Made by a program: the position numbers and the translations under genes. A stretch of 64,000 bases of DNA from JAKACA01 sp052143575 (GTDB lineage: Bacteria; Actinomycetota; Acidimicrobiia; Acidimicrobiales; Bog-793): contig JBKQSP010000107.1 of the NCBI GenBank assembly GCA_052143575.1, positions 1 through 64,000 on the forward strand, written 5' to 3'. The notes beneath the pieces are model-generated. The model worked only from the letters and a program-made list of their open reading frames with translations, was not told the DNA's origin and searched no databases. Positions 24,715 through 32,514 of this stretch are shown here, piece after piece. How positions within the stretch are numbered: position 1 is the stretch's first letter; each line of letters opens with the position of its first letter.

Positions 24715-25404
24715 TCATGACACCTCGGCCGCCGGTTCCTGCTGCTCCCCGACGCCGTCGGGTCGTGCCGCCCGTTCTGCGGTGATGAGGTGATCGATCC
24801 AGTCCAGCTCGAAGGCGATAGTGGCACTCGAATGCTCGACGAGGGATCGCTCGAAGCGGTCGAGGGGGCGTGGCGGCGAGTCGGCCGAACGGACGATGGC
24901 GACACGCCGGTCCTCCAGCTGGCGACGGCGCCGCTCCAGCAACCGCAGTCGAGCCTCCGGCGCCAGATGGCGGGCGAAAGCCCAGCGGAGCGCAAAAGCC
25001 TTGCCGTCCTTGCCGTCGCTGCTGTCGGCGCCGTCGTCGCCGAGGAGACGCTCGAAGAGCTCCTCACCACTCGGCGTCAGCTCGTAGACCTTCCGAGTCC
25101 TCGACGTGGCGGTCGTCCGAGTTGGGCGGGTGACAGCGGAGCTGCGCGCCGCCAAGCGGGCGCGGAAGGCGGCGCGCTCTCCTGCCATGGAGCCGGTGAA
25201 CGCTACGACCTCGGCCGGTGGAGCTTCCGGTGCCGCCGTCAACTCCCGCACGGCGCCGTCGTGTTCCAGACGAGCGAGGGCCGGGTAGAGCGAACCGAAG
25301 GAGAGGCTCGAGAGCAGTCCGAAATCGCTGCGGAGTCGTTTGCGCAGGTCATAGCCGTGCATCGGCTGCCGCTTCAAAAGACCGAGTATCGCCATCTCCA
25401 GCAC
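24715..25404 (-). CDS. PadR-family transcriptional regulator
   Basis: 229 residues. Winged-helix start VLEMAILGLLKRQPMHGYDL, RKRL, SLSFGSLYPALARLEHDGAV and KVYELTPSGEELFERLL are the PadR signature; the C-terminal region (RLRLLERRRRQLEDRR) is the usual dimerisation helix. A Ser/Thr/Arg insertion separates the wing strands. GTG start at 25404 sits only seven bases after a strong -10, so the mRNA is probably leaderless. A 25-base palindrome overlaps the promoter, consistent with autoregulation. Position next to ino1 matches mycobacterial and corynebacterial regulators of inositol synthesis (IpsA-like by position; those are LacI in corynebacteria, PadR in mycobacteria by my recollection). Confidence 0.9.
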   Translation of the reverse strand: MLEMAILGLLKRQPMHGYDLRKRLRSDFGLLSSLSFGSLYPALARLEHDGAVRELTAAPEAPPAEVVAFTGSMAGERAAFRARLAARSSAVTRPTRTTATSRTRKVYELTPSGEELFERLLGDDGADSSDGKDGKAFALRWAFARHLAPEARLRLLERRRRQLEDRRVAIVRSADSPPRPLDRFERSLVEHSSATIAFELDWIDHLITAERAARPDGVGEQQEPAAEVS

Positions 25405-25411
25405 GCCGCTG

Positions 25412-25440
25412 ACTATAACACGGCCGACATATCGTGTCGA
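25412..25440 (-). promoter_or_regulatory. padR promoter (leaderless)
   Basis: On the minus strand: -35 TCGACA (25435-25440), 17-base spacer, -10 TATAGT (25412-25417), then seven bases to the GTG at 25404. Both hexamers differ from consensus at one position each. The spacing predicts transcription starting at the start codon. Confidence 0.72.
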
Positions 25441-25448
25441 TATGTCGG
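25424..25448. promoter_or_regulatory. Perfect palindrome operator between padR and the CPBP gene
   Basis: CCGACATATCG (25424-25434), spacer TGT, CGATATGTCGG (25438-25448): 11-base arms with no mismatch. The ACAT/ATGT halves fit known PadR operators. It covers the padR -35 and spacer and lies 63 bases before the divergent CPBP gene, so it could control both. Confidence 0.75.
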
Positions 25449-25511
25449 GATGACGATTCTGTGGATTCGCCCACAAAGCCCGGGGCGGCCGGCCCTCTAC
25501 GCTTGTGCGCC

Positions 25512-26696
25512 ATGCCCGAGCTCGTCCAACCGCCGGGGAGCGGTGGGACGTCCAACCCGGGCTGGTACCCGGATCCGTGGGGGCGCTCAGCGTGGCGTTG
25601 GTGGGACGGCTGGAGCTGGACCGGCTGGATCTCGCCTCCGGAGGGCGTCGGGCCGGGCGTCGTGCGGCGGCTCGTCGTGGAACCCACTCCCTTCCCGCCG
25701 GCACCGCCCGAGGCACCCGGTCGCGAGCGGCTGCCGGGCGGTGCGCCCGCCGGCGTCGGCCCGCTCGAAACGGCGGGGCGGGAGATGACCCCCTTCTCGT
25801 CCGGGATGGCGGCCCCGCACGGCGGGGTCGGCCCGGTGCCATCGATGGGGAGCGGGATCCGGCCCTCGGGGCCGCCACGGCCGGTGCCGCCAGCCGGCCG
25901 CCGCCGCCTCGTCGTCGAGCTCCTGATCGTGCTCGCCGTCTTTCCGCTGCCCTATGTGATCTCGGCCCTGCAGGCACTCGTCGCCTATCTACTCGGGGAG
26001 GGTGCCGGCAAGCGCATCCCGGTGTTGTTCCCCGGGCACATGGGAGCCGGGTTTCCCTTCGTGCTCGTCGAGGTGTTGCTGCCGCTGGCCGCCGGCGCTC
26101 TCGTGCTCTACCTGCTCTCGCTGCCGGGCGGCGACGGCGGCCCGGCAGCCATCGGGCTCGATCGCCAGCAGGTGCGGGCCGATCTCGCCTTGCTGCTGCC
26201 GGTGTTCGCACTGTGTGACCTCATCCCGATCGTCGGCGGCAGCTTGGCGTTGCACGCCCTCGGCGTCCACAACCCGTCTCCGGCGACGGGAGGTGTGCCT
26301 GCGTATTACGGCGTCGCCTATGTGGCCATGGCCGTGGTGGCCGGCGTCGTCGAGGAGCTCGTCGTGCTCGGCTACCTCGTGCGGCGACTCGAGCAGCTGG
26401 GGCTGAGACCGCTCTGGGTCGTGGTGCTCGCCGTGGCGGTGCGCGGCTCCTATCACCTCTACTACGGGTGGGGGGTCCTTCCTCTTCTCCTCTGGGCCAC
26501 CGCGAGTGTCCTGCTCTACCGCCGGTACCGCCGCCTCGCCCCGTTCATCGTCGTGCATGCGCTCTGGGACTCCGGGATCTTCCTCAGCGGGCACTTCCTC
26601 GCAGCAGAGGTCCTCATCCTCACGCCGCTCACGATCGCCTTCACGGCGACGTGGTGGCGCTACCTGCCGGCGCGGGCGGAGCGATCCGGGCGGTGA
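25512..26696 (+). CDS. CPBP-family intramembrane metalloprotease with DUF2510 N-terminus
   Basis: 394 residues. N-terminal NPGWYPDPWGRSAWRWWDG is a DUF2510 motif; residues 55-130 are Pro/Gly-rich and disordered. From about 137 there are several membrane segments. The CPBP (CAAX prenyl protease-like) motifs are present: VVEELVVLGYL (E-E), RGSYHLYYGW, and HALWDSGIFL with the conserved histidine. Function in bacteria ranges from bacteriocin self-immunity to protein processing; substrate unknown. ATG 25512 begins the DUF2510 motif region; the upstream frame to 25434 has no support. Confidence 0.85.
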   Translation: MPELVQPPGSGGTSNPGWYPDPWGRSAWRWWDGWSWTGWISPPEGVGPGVVRRLVVEPTPFPPAPPEAPGRERLPGGAPAGVGPLETAGREMTPFSSGMAAPHGGVGPVPSMGSGIRPSGPPRPVPPAGRRRLVVELLIVLAVFPLPYVISALQALVAYLLGEGAGKRIPVLFPGHMGAGFPFVLVEVLLPLAAGALVLYLLSLPGGDGGPAAIGLDRQQVRADLALLLPVFALCDLIPIVGGSLALHALGVHNPSPATGGVPAYYGVAYVAMAVVAGVVEELVVLGYLVRRLEQLGLRPLWVVVLAVAVRGSYHLYYGWGVLPLLLWATASVLLYRRYRRLAPFIVVHALWDSGIFLSGHFLAAEVLILTPLTIAFTATWWRYLPARAERSGR

Positions 26697-26737
26697 ACAG
26701 AGGCCCCCACGCAGCCGCAGCATTAACCTGTTGTGCG

Positions 26738-27163
26738 ATGGCAGACGTCGGCAGCGGGTCACAGAGCTTCTGGGGAGCGGGCGGCCCGCCGAACCCCGGA
26801 CGCATCGAGTACCGGCTCATGCGGGAATCTGTCGTCAGCCAGTACCGTCGCGGCCGGCTCGGACGCCTCGACGTCTGCGACGCCCAGCCCGAGCTCTTAC
26901 GTGTGGCACGTAACCTCGGCCGCGAGACGGCGACGGAATGCCCGATCTGCGAGGAGGCGAAGCTCGTCCACGTCTCCTTCGCGTTCGGTCCGCGGCTGCC
27001 CTCCAGCGGCCGGGCGCTGGCGCCGGGCGAGATCACGAAGCTGACCCGTAACAGCGCAGAGCTCGCCTGCTATGTGGTCGAGGTCTGCATCGAGTGCTGC
27101 TGGAACCACCTGCTGCGGATGTTCACCGTGGGCGGCGCGGGCGGCACCCGGATTCGAGGCTGA
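26738..27163 (+). CDS. DUF5318-family protein with two Cys pairs
   Basis: 141 residues. Core IEYRLMRESVVSQYRRGRLG, DVCDAQPELLRVARNLG, then CPICEEAKLVHVSFAFG and C-terminal VVEVCIECCWNHLLRMF. CPIC and CIEC-C could bind zinc. The same gene lies between ino1/padR and the ponA-rpsF block in mycobacteria (Rv0049-like). Function unknown. ATG 26738; the longer frame from 26468 lies inside the protease gene and is rejected. Confidence 0.85.
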   Translation: MADVGSGSQSFWGAGGPPNPGRIEYRLMRESVVSQYRRGRLGRLDVCDAQPELLRVARNLGRETATECPICEEAKLVHVSFAFGPRLPSSGRALAPGEITKLTRNSAELACYVVEVCIECCWNHLLRMFTVGGAGGTRIRG

Positions 27164-27189
27164 CCGCTCGAGCGACCGAGTGCCTCGGG

Positions 27190-27209
27190 CGGCGGCGCAG
27201 GAGCCGCCG
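27190..27209. terminator. GC-rich stem-loop upstream of panB
   Basis: CGGCGGC and GCCGCCG pair around a 6-base loop (27190-27209), 27 bases after the DUF5318 stop. No U-tract follows. It may end the upstream transcript or attenuate panB. Confidence 0.35.
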
Positions 27210-27309
27210 AAGAAGCGAGACAGGCAGGACAAGCGACACAGAGCAGCACAGAACAGAGCCCCACGACGCCGCCGGCAGCCATGAGGCGCTGGACGGAAGG
27301 GAGAGCAAC

Positions 27310-28155
27310 ATGACTGAGCACGTCACCGTTCCGTGGGTACGGAGCAGGAAACGCCGCCAGGGCGCCGAACCCCTCGTGATGATCACGGCCTACGACGAGC
27401 CGTTCGCCCGCCTCGTCGACGCCGCCGGCGTCGACCTCATCCTCGTCGGCGACACGCTGGCCGAACTTGTCCTCGGTTATGAAGACACCTTGAGCGTCGG
27501 CGTCGAGCAGATGGTCCACCACATCGGAGCCGTGGCTCGAGCCCGCCCGCACGCCCTCGTCATCGGGGACCTCCCGTGGATGAGCTATCACACGGAGGTC
27601 TTCGAGGCCGTGCGCAACGCCGCCAAGCTCGTTCGCGCCGGCGCCGGCGCCGTCAAGCTGGAGGGCGGCCGGCGGCGCCTTCCTGTCGTGCGGGCCATCC
27701 TCGATGCCGAGATCCCGGTGATGGCCCACCTCGGCCTCACGCCGCAGTCGGTCCACGCAATGGGCGGTTACAAAGTGCAGGGTCGCCAAGTCTCGGCTGC
27801 CGAGGAGCTCGTGGGCGACGCCAGCGCCCTGGCGGAGGCGGGGTGTTTTGCGATCGTGCTCGAAGGCGTCCCCGACGTGCTCGCCGAGCGGATCACCGCA
27901 GAGGTGGACGTCCCGACGATCGGCATCGGAGCCGGCAGCGGCTGCGACGGACAGGTCCTCGTCCTGCACGACGTCCTCGGTCTCTCGAAGGGCATCGCTC
28001 CCAAGTTCGTGCGCCGCTACGCCGACCTCGCGACGATCGTCACAGCGGCCGTCTCGCAGTATGCCGCCGAGGTCCGCAGCGGGGCCTTCCCGTCTGACAC
28101 CGAGTCCTACCACGGCTCGAGCGAGCTACGGGAGGCCCTCACGGTGCCGTCGTAG
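27310..28155 (+). CDS. panB: 3-methyl-2-oxobutanoate hydroxymethyltransferase
   Basis: 281 residues. LVMITAYDEPFARLVDAAGVD, LILVGDTLAELVLGYEDTL (metal-binding Asp in VGD), DLPWMSY, GAGAVKLEGG, and HLGLTPQSVHAMGGYKVQGR (cited in pieces) are PanB hallmarks. It transfers a hydroxymethyl group to 2-oxoisovalerate in pantothenate synthesis. ATG 27310 follows GGAAGGGAGAG; the longer frame from 27094 overlaps the previous gene and is not used. No panC/panD in the window. Confidence 0.95.
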   Translation: MTEHVTVPWVRSRKRRQGAEPLVMITAYDEPFARLVDAAGVDLILVGDTLAELVLGYEDTLSVGVEQMVHHIGAVARARPHALVIGDLPWMSYHTEVFEAVRNAAKLVRAGAGAVKLEGGRRRLPVVRAILDAEIPVMAHLGLTPQSVHAMGGYKVQGRQVSAAEELVGDASALAEAGCFAIVLEGVPDVLAERITAEVDVPTIGIGAGSGCDGQVLVLHDVLGLSKGIAPKFVRRYADLATIVTAAVSQYAAEVRSGAFPSDTESYHGSSELREALTVPS

Positions 28156-28336
28156 GGTCGTGACACACCCTGCGCCCATACTTGGCGAGTGCACGTCGTC
28201 GGAACCGTACGGGGCGTCTTCCTGCCGGAGGCAGGCAAGGCGTGGGCTACCATGACCAACGTCCTATCTGCCCCTGCCCCGGTCGCACCGGGGCCCCGAG
28301 CGCACGGCGCCGGGTCCGGAGGAGGTGCGTGCCGCA

Positions 28337-28843
28337 ATGCGGCCCTATGAAGTCATGGTCATTTTCGATGTCGACCTCGAAGAGGGCGACATCCGCCAAC
28401 GTGTCGAGCGTGTCCACGAGCTCGTGCGGTCGAAGGGTGGGACTCCAGGAAGCGTCAGCCACTGGGGCCGTCGCACCTTCGCCTACGAGATCAAGCACCG
28501 CTCCGAGGGGTACTACCTCGTCCTCGAGGCGACGGCCGAACCGGCCGCCATGGCCGAGGTGGACCGTTATCTGGCCCTCGAGGACGCCGTCCTCCGCCAC
28601 AAGGTCATCCGGCAACCGGACGACGTCGCCGGCAGAGCGGCATCGCACGGGCGCAAGCGCTCGTCGCCGCCCCGGACAACGGCACCGTCTCCGGCGCCAA
28701 CCGGCGCAGGGCGCTCCGGCACCCGCTCGGATGTCACCGCCGGCAGCACGGCGGCTGCGACGACAGCGCCGATCGCGGCAGAGGCCGCCGAGACCCCTGG
28801 CCCAGCCACCGGTGCGCCCGGCGACGAGACCCCGGCCAGCTGA
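28337..28843 (+). CDS. rpsF: 30S ribosomal protein S6 with disordered C-terminal extension
   Basis: 168 residues. The first 95 are S6: RPYEVMVIFDVDLEEGDIR, WGRRTFAYEIKHRSEGYYLV, and VLRHKVIRQPDD. The remaining about 70 residues are Ala/Thr/Pro/Gly/Arg-rich (SHGRKRSSPPRT to GDETPAS) and probably disordered, an unusual length. GGAGG at 28321-28325 precedes ATG 28337. First of the rpsF-ssb-rpsR-rplI group; S6 binds the 16S platform with S18. Confidence 0.95.
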   Translation: MRPYEVMVIFDVDLEEGDIRQRVERVHELVRSKGGTPGSVSHWGRRTFAYEIKHRSEGYYLVLEATAEPAAMAEVDRYLALEDAVLRHKVIRQPDDVAGRAASHGRKRSSPPRTTAPSPAPTGAGRSGTRSDVTAGSTAAATTAPIAAEAAETPGPATGAPGDETPAS

Positions 28844-28872
28844 GCGACATGACGACACAGGAGAATTGAGAG

Positions 28873-29343
28873 ATGTCCAACGGGAACACCATCGTGCTCG
28901 TCGGGAACGTCACGCGCGATCCCGAACTTCGTTTCACACCGAGCGGGCAGCCGACGACGACCTTCGGCCTCGCCGTCAACCGGCGCTGGCAGAACCGCCA
29001 GACCCAGGAGTGGGAGGAGGCGACGTCCTTTTTCGACGTCGTGTGCTGGCGCGAGCTCGCCGAGAACGCCAGCGAGAGCCTGCGGCGAGGAGCCCGCGTC
29101 ATCGTGACCGGCCGCCTCGAGCAGCGGAGTTGGGAGACGGCCGACAACGAGAAGCGCTCGAAGGTCGAGGTCGTCGCTGACGAGCTCGGTCCGAGCCTTC
29201 GTTGGGCGAGCGCCGTCGTGACGAAGAACGAGCGGAAAGGCCCGGGCGAGGGCGGCGGCGGTCGCTCGTCGGCTCCACCGGCCCGCTCGTCAGCACCTGA
29301 GCCGGAAGCACCGTATGCGAGTTATGACGAGGAGCCGTTCTGA
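28873..29343 (+). CDS. ssb: Single-stranded DNA-binding protein
   Basis: 156 residues. OB-fold sequence NTIVLVGNVTRDPELRFTPSG, TSFFDVVCWRELAENASESL and RGARVIVTGRLEQRSWE, a Gly/Ser/Pro linker, and the acidic tip YDEEPF used to recruit replication and repair proteins. Its TGA overlaps the rpsR ATG (TGATG). Ribosome site AGGAGAATTGAGAG upstream. Confidence 0.96.
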   Translation: MSNGNTIVLVGNVTRDPELRFTPSGQPTTTFGLAVNRRWQNRQTQEWEEATSFFDVVCWRELAENASESLRRGARVIVTGRLEQRSWETADNEKRSKVEVVADELGPSLRWASAVVTKNERKGPGEGGGGRSSAPPARSSAPEPEAPYASYDEEPF

Positions 29344-29783
29344 TGGCACGCAACAACGACCGCGATCGCGGCACGCGTCGGGCGCCGAAGGAGACTGCCC
29401 GCCGCGGGAAGAAGAAGGTCTGCATCTTCTGCAAAGAGCACATCGCCTGGGTCGACTACAAGGAGATCGGGCTGCTGCGCAAGTTCATGTCGGACCGGGG
29501 GAAGATCCGGGCTCGCCGTGTTTCCGGCAACTGCGCACAGCACCAGCGCGATGTCGCCCTCGCCATCAAGACCGCCCGCGAGCTGGCACTGCTGCCCTAC
29601 ACGCAGCGCACGACGAGCGACCGGCCCTCGCCGAGAGGCCCGGGCCGCGGCGGTCGGGGCGCTCCGGCTCCGGACGTTCCCGGCGCCCCGGAGGCAGATG
29701 ACGCCGCCACCCTCGACGGCGAGCTGCCCGACGAGGATCTGCTCGACGAGCTCGTCTCGGTGCCGAGCGCGGAGGACGAGTGA
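29343..29783 (+). CDS. rpsR: 30S ribosomal protein S18 with acidic C-terminal extension
   Basis: 146 residues against about 75-85 normally. Residues 1-85 are S18 of the cysteine-containing type (KKKVCIFCKEHIAWVDYKEI, GKIRARRVSGNCAQHQRDVALA), with C-x-x-C and C-x-x-H as a likely zinc site. The last 60 residues (from RTTSDRPSPRGPGRGG to DELVSVPSAEDE) are first Arg/Gly then strongly acidic. Overlaps ssb and rplI by TGATG at both ends, so the three are tightly coupled. Confidence 0.94.
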   Translation: MARNNDRDRGTRRAPKETARRGKKKVCIFCKEHIAWVDYKEIGLLRKFMSDRGKIRARRVSGNCAQHQRDVALAIKTARELALLPYTQRTTSDRPSPRGPGRGGRGAPAPDVPGAPEADDAATLDGELPDEDLLDELVSVPSAEDE

Positions 29784-30232
29784 TGAAGCTGGTCCTCCGA
29801 TCTGACGTGAACGGCCTCGGCAAGCGGGGCGACGTCATCGACGTTGCCGACGGCTATGCCCGCAACCATCTCATCCCGGGCGGCCAAGCCATCCCGGCAA
29901 CGCCGCGGATCGAGCAGCAGGCAAAGTCCATGCGCCGTTCCCGCGACGTCAAGGACGCCCGCGACCGGGAAGGCGCCGAGACCGTCGCCCGCAAGCTCGT
30001 GCCGATGGTCATCAAGATCCCGGCGCGTGCTGGCGCTGAGGGCCGTCTCTTCGGGTCAGTCACGACACAAGACGTCGTCGAGGCCGTTCATCAGCAGGCG
30101 GGCGTGACCCTGGACCGTCGCCGCCTCACCACGGAGGAGGCAATCCGCTCGATCGGGGTGCACGAGGTGGCTGTCCGACTCCATCCCGAGGTCGAGTTCC
30201 GCGTCACCGTCGAGGTCGTCCCGGCGGGCTGA
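29783..30232 (+). CDS. rplI: 50S ribosomal protein L9
   Basis: 149 residues. MKLVLRSDVNGLGKRGDVID, VADGYARNHLIPGGQA, the long connecting helix (residues 40-80) and the C-terminal domain RLFGSVTTQDVVEAV. Binds 23S rRNA near the L1 stalk. ATG 29783 overlaps the rpsR stop; GTG 29780 is an unlikely alternative. Confidence 0.95.
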   Translation: MKLVLRSDVNGLGKRGDVIDVADGYARNHLIPGGQAIPATPRIEQQAKSMRRSRDVKDARDREGAETVARKLVPMVIKIPARAGAEGRLFGSVTTQDVVEAVHQQAGVTLDRRRLTTEEAIRSIGVHEVAVRLHPEVEFRVTVEVVPAG

Positions 30233-30489
30233 GAACCAATGGCCGGCATGGACTCACTCCGTGTTGCGCCGGAAGAGCTGTCCGAGAGAAACCTCTGGCG
30301 GGGAAACGTTGTCGCGCCCGGACGGCGGCTCGCCGGATCGGCGCCGGGTGATGGCGAGACGACGCCGTGCGTACACCAATCCTGCCCTCCACAGTGTTGC
30401 CCACAGGCTTTTCCCCTCGGGGAGCTCCGTATTCCACACGTTGATGCCCTATCGACCCCCAGGGCAGTTAGGGCATCCTGAGGCTCCTG

Positions 30490-32457
30490 ATGGCGAGCAT
30501 CCCCCCGATACCCAACCCGGCGCGGCAGCCTCGGCGGTCACGGCCGGCTCTGACTGAGCCGGGCGGACTCACCGGAGGAGCCACCGGAGGGAGCTCCATC
30601 GCCCGCATCGCCCCCCACAGCTTCGAGGCGGAGGAGTCGCTCCTCGGCGCCATGCTGCTGTCCCGCGACGCCATCGCCGTGGCCGTGGAGGAGGTCTCGG
30701 CCGACGACTTCTACAAGCCGTCGCATGCCCACATCTTCTCTGCCGTGACGGCGCTCTACGCCCGAGGTGAACCGGCGGACGCCGTCACGGTGGCCGAAGA
30801 GATGCGACGCCACGGCACGTTGGAGGCCTCCGGCGGCGCCTCGGCCCTCATCTCGTTGCAGGCGAACACGCCCGCCATCTCGAGCGCTGGACGCTATGCC
30901 CGCATCGTGCAGGAGCACGCCGTGCTCCGGCGCCTCATCGGCGTCGCCTACGAGATCGCCGAGATCGGCTACGAGTTGCCCGCCGACGTCGTCGCCGCGG
31001 TCGATCGCGCCGAGGCGATGGTCTTCGACGTCGCCCAGCGCCGCTCGAGCGACTCCACCCGAGCGCTGAAGGATCTCCTGGCTGAGAGCCTCGATCACCT
31101 CGAGTATCTCAACAACCTGGGCGAGACGATCACCGGCGTGGCCACGGGGTATCAGGATCTGGACCACGAGCTCTACGGCCTGCAGGCTTCCAACCTCGTC
31201 GTGGTGGGTGCCCGTCCGTCCATGGGAAAGACAGCCTTTGCCCTCGGGTTGGCGGCGCACGCTGCCCGTATCGGCGTGCCGGTGCTCTTCTTCTCCCTCG
31301 AGATGAGCCATCTCGAGCTCGCCCAGCGCGTCCTGTGCGCCGAGGCACGCGTGGACGCAGGCCGCTTGCGCAACGGGCGGCTGGTCGAAAGTGACTGGTC
31401 GAAGATTGCCGGCGCCATCGGGCGGATCGGTACGTCGCCCCTCTACATCGACGACAACCCGAACGTGACGGTGATGGACATCAGGGCGAAGGCGCGGCGC
31501 ATGAAGAGCGCTGAGGGCGGCCTTGGTCTCGTCGTCGTCGACTATCTGCAGCTCATGACGGGGCGATCCTCCGCAGAAAGCCGCCAGGTCGAGATCTCCG
31601 AGATCTCGCGCGGCCTCAAGATCCTCGCACGAGAGCTGCAGATCCCGGTCGTGGCGCTGAGCCAGCTCTCTCGGAACCTCGAGTCGCGCGCCGACAAGCG
31701 ACCGATGCTCGCCGACCTGCGCGAGTGCCTGGCGGGCGACACGGTCGTCAGCCTCGCCGGCGGGCCTCCCTGCACGATCGCCCGGCTGGCGGCCGCCGGG
31801 GAGGCGAATGTCGAAGTGTGGTCGCTCGACGAGGACTACCGCCTCGTTCCCGCCGTCATGGTGCAGGCGTGGTCGACCGGCACCAAAGCGGTGCTCGCCC
31901 TCCGTCTCGCCGGCGGTCAAGTGCTGAAGGCGACGGCCAATCACCCGTTGCTGACGCCGGAAGGATGGCTGCCGGTGGGTGAGCTGTCCATCGGGACACC
32001 GGTCGCCGTCAGCGATGTGCCGGACGACCGAGCTCCGCTCGACCTGCCCGAGCCGGTTGGGGCGGGTTACCCCGAGGGCGGGGGCTCGGGCGCAGCAGGC
32101 GGTGCCGTGTCGGCCCGCACGCGCTCGCACGACTCCCGGCTCGGCCCGCTCGCCGCCATCGCCTGGTCGAGGGTCGAGGACATCACGCCGGCCGGCGAGG
32201 AGGAGGTCTTCGACGCCTACGTGCCCGGCACCCACAGCTTCGTCGCCAACGGAATCGTCTCCCACAACAGCGGCGCCATCGAGCAGGACGCCGACGTCGT
32301 CATGTTCATCTACCGGGACGAGGTCTACAACCCGGACTCGAGCGACCGCGGCGTGGCGGAGATACTCATCGCCAAGCATCGCAACGGCCCGACCGGGCTC
32401 GCCAAGCTCAGCTTCATCTCCAACTATGCGCGATTCGGCGACCTCGCCAAGATGTGA
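30490..32457 (+). CDS. dnaB: Replicative DNA helicase DnaB, interrupted by an in-frame intein
   Basis: 655 residues before splicing, 474 after, the normal DnaB size. N-terminal domain APHSFEAEESLLGAMLLSRDA, linker, RecA-like motor with Walker A GARPSMGKTAFAL, FFSLEMSHLELAQR, VVDYLQLMTG, and DLRE then SGAIEQDADVVMFIYRDE. The intein is inserted between DLRE and SGAIEQ. It unwinds DNA at the fork and interacts with DnaG; the DciA homologue at the left of the window is its probable loader. GAGG six bases before ATG 30490. The 257-base gap before it (30233-30489) has no convincing gene; an 80-codon frame there has no recognisable content. Confidence 0.96.
   Translation: MASIPPIPNPARQPRRSRPALTEPGGLTGGATGGSSIARIAPHSFEAEESLLGAMLLSRDAIAVAVEEVSADDFYKPSHAHIFSAVTALYARGEPADAVTVAEEMRRHGTLEASGGASALISLQANTPAISSAGRYARIVQEHAVLRRLIGVAYEIAEIGYELPADVVAAVDRAEAMVFDVAQRRSSDSTRALKDLLAESLDHLEYLNNLGETITGVATGYQDLDHELYGLQASNLVVVGARPSMGKTAFALGLAAHAARIGVPVLFFSLEMSHLELAQRVLCAEARVDAGRLRNGRLVESDWSKIAGAIGRIGTSPLYIDDNPNVTVMDIRAKARRMKSAEGGLGLVVVDYLQLMTGRSSAESRQVEISEISRGLKILARELQIPVVALSQLSRNLESRADKRPMLADLRECLAGDTVVSLAGGPPCTIARLAAAGEANVEVWSLDEDYRLVPAVMVQAWSTGTKAVLALRLAGGQVLKATANHPLLTPEGWLPVGELSIGTPVAVSDVPDDRAPLDLPEPVGAGYPEGGGSGAAGGAVSARTRSHDSRLGPLAAIAWSRVEDITPAGEEEVFDAYVPGTHSFVANGIVSHNSGAIEQDADVVMFIYRDEVYNPDSSDRGVAEILIAKHRNGPTGLAKLSFISNYARFGDLAKM
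31726..32268 (+). mobile_element. 181-residue mini-intein in DnaB
   Basis: Residues 413-593 of the precursor. Block A starts CLAGDTVVSL with Cys1; block B has KATANHPLLT (T-x-x-H); block F is VFDAYVPGTHSFVANG and block G ends VSHN with the terminal Asn followed by the +1 Ser of the extein, so every splicing residue is present. There is no LAGLIDADG or HNH homing endonuclease; blocks B and F are joined by a 45-residue Gly/Ala/Pro-rich linker (about 105-145 of the intein). Splicing should be autocatalytic. M. tuberculosis dnaB also carries an intein, but a larger one. Confidence 0.95.
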
Positions 32458-32514
32458 GTTCGCGAAGCCGGCGCCTGATGACGCCAGGCCAGCGAGCCCG
32501 AGCGGCTGTCTTGC

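Noticed and set aside
24606..25070. N-terminal extension of the ino1 frame
   Set aside because: Antisense shadow of the padR gene with Ser/Arg-rich composition; the ATG at 24605 has a good ribosome site.
30239..30481. 80-codon frame before dnaB
   Set aside because: Unlike any family I know, contains Cys/Pro shadow-type composition and no ribosome binding site.
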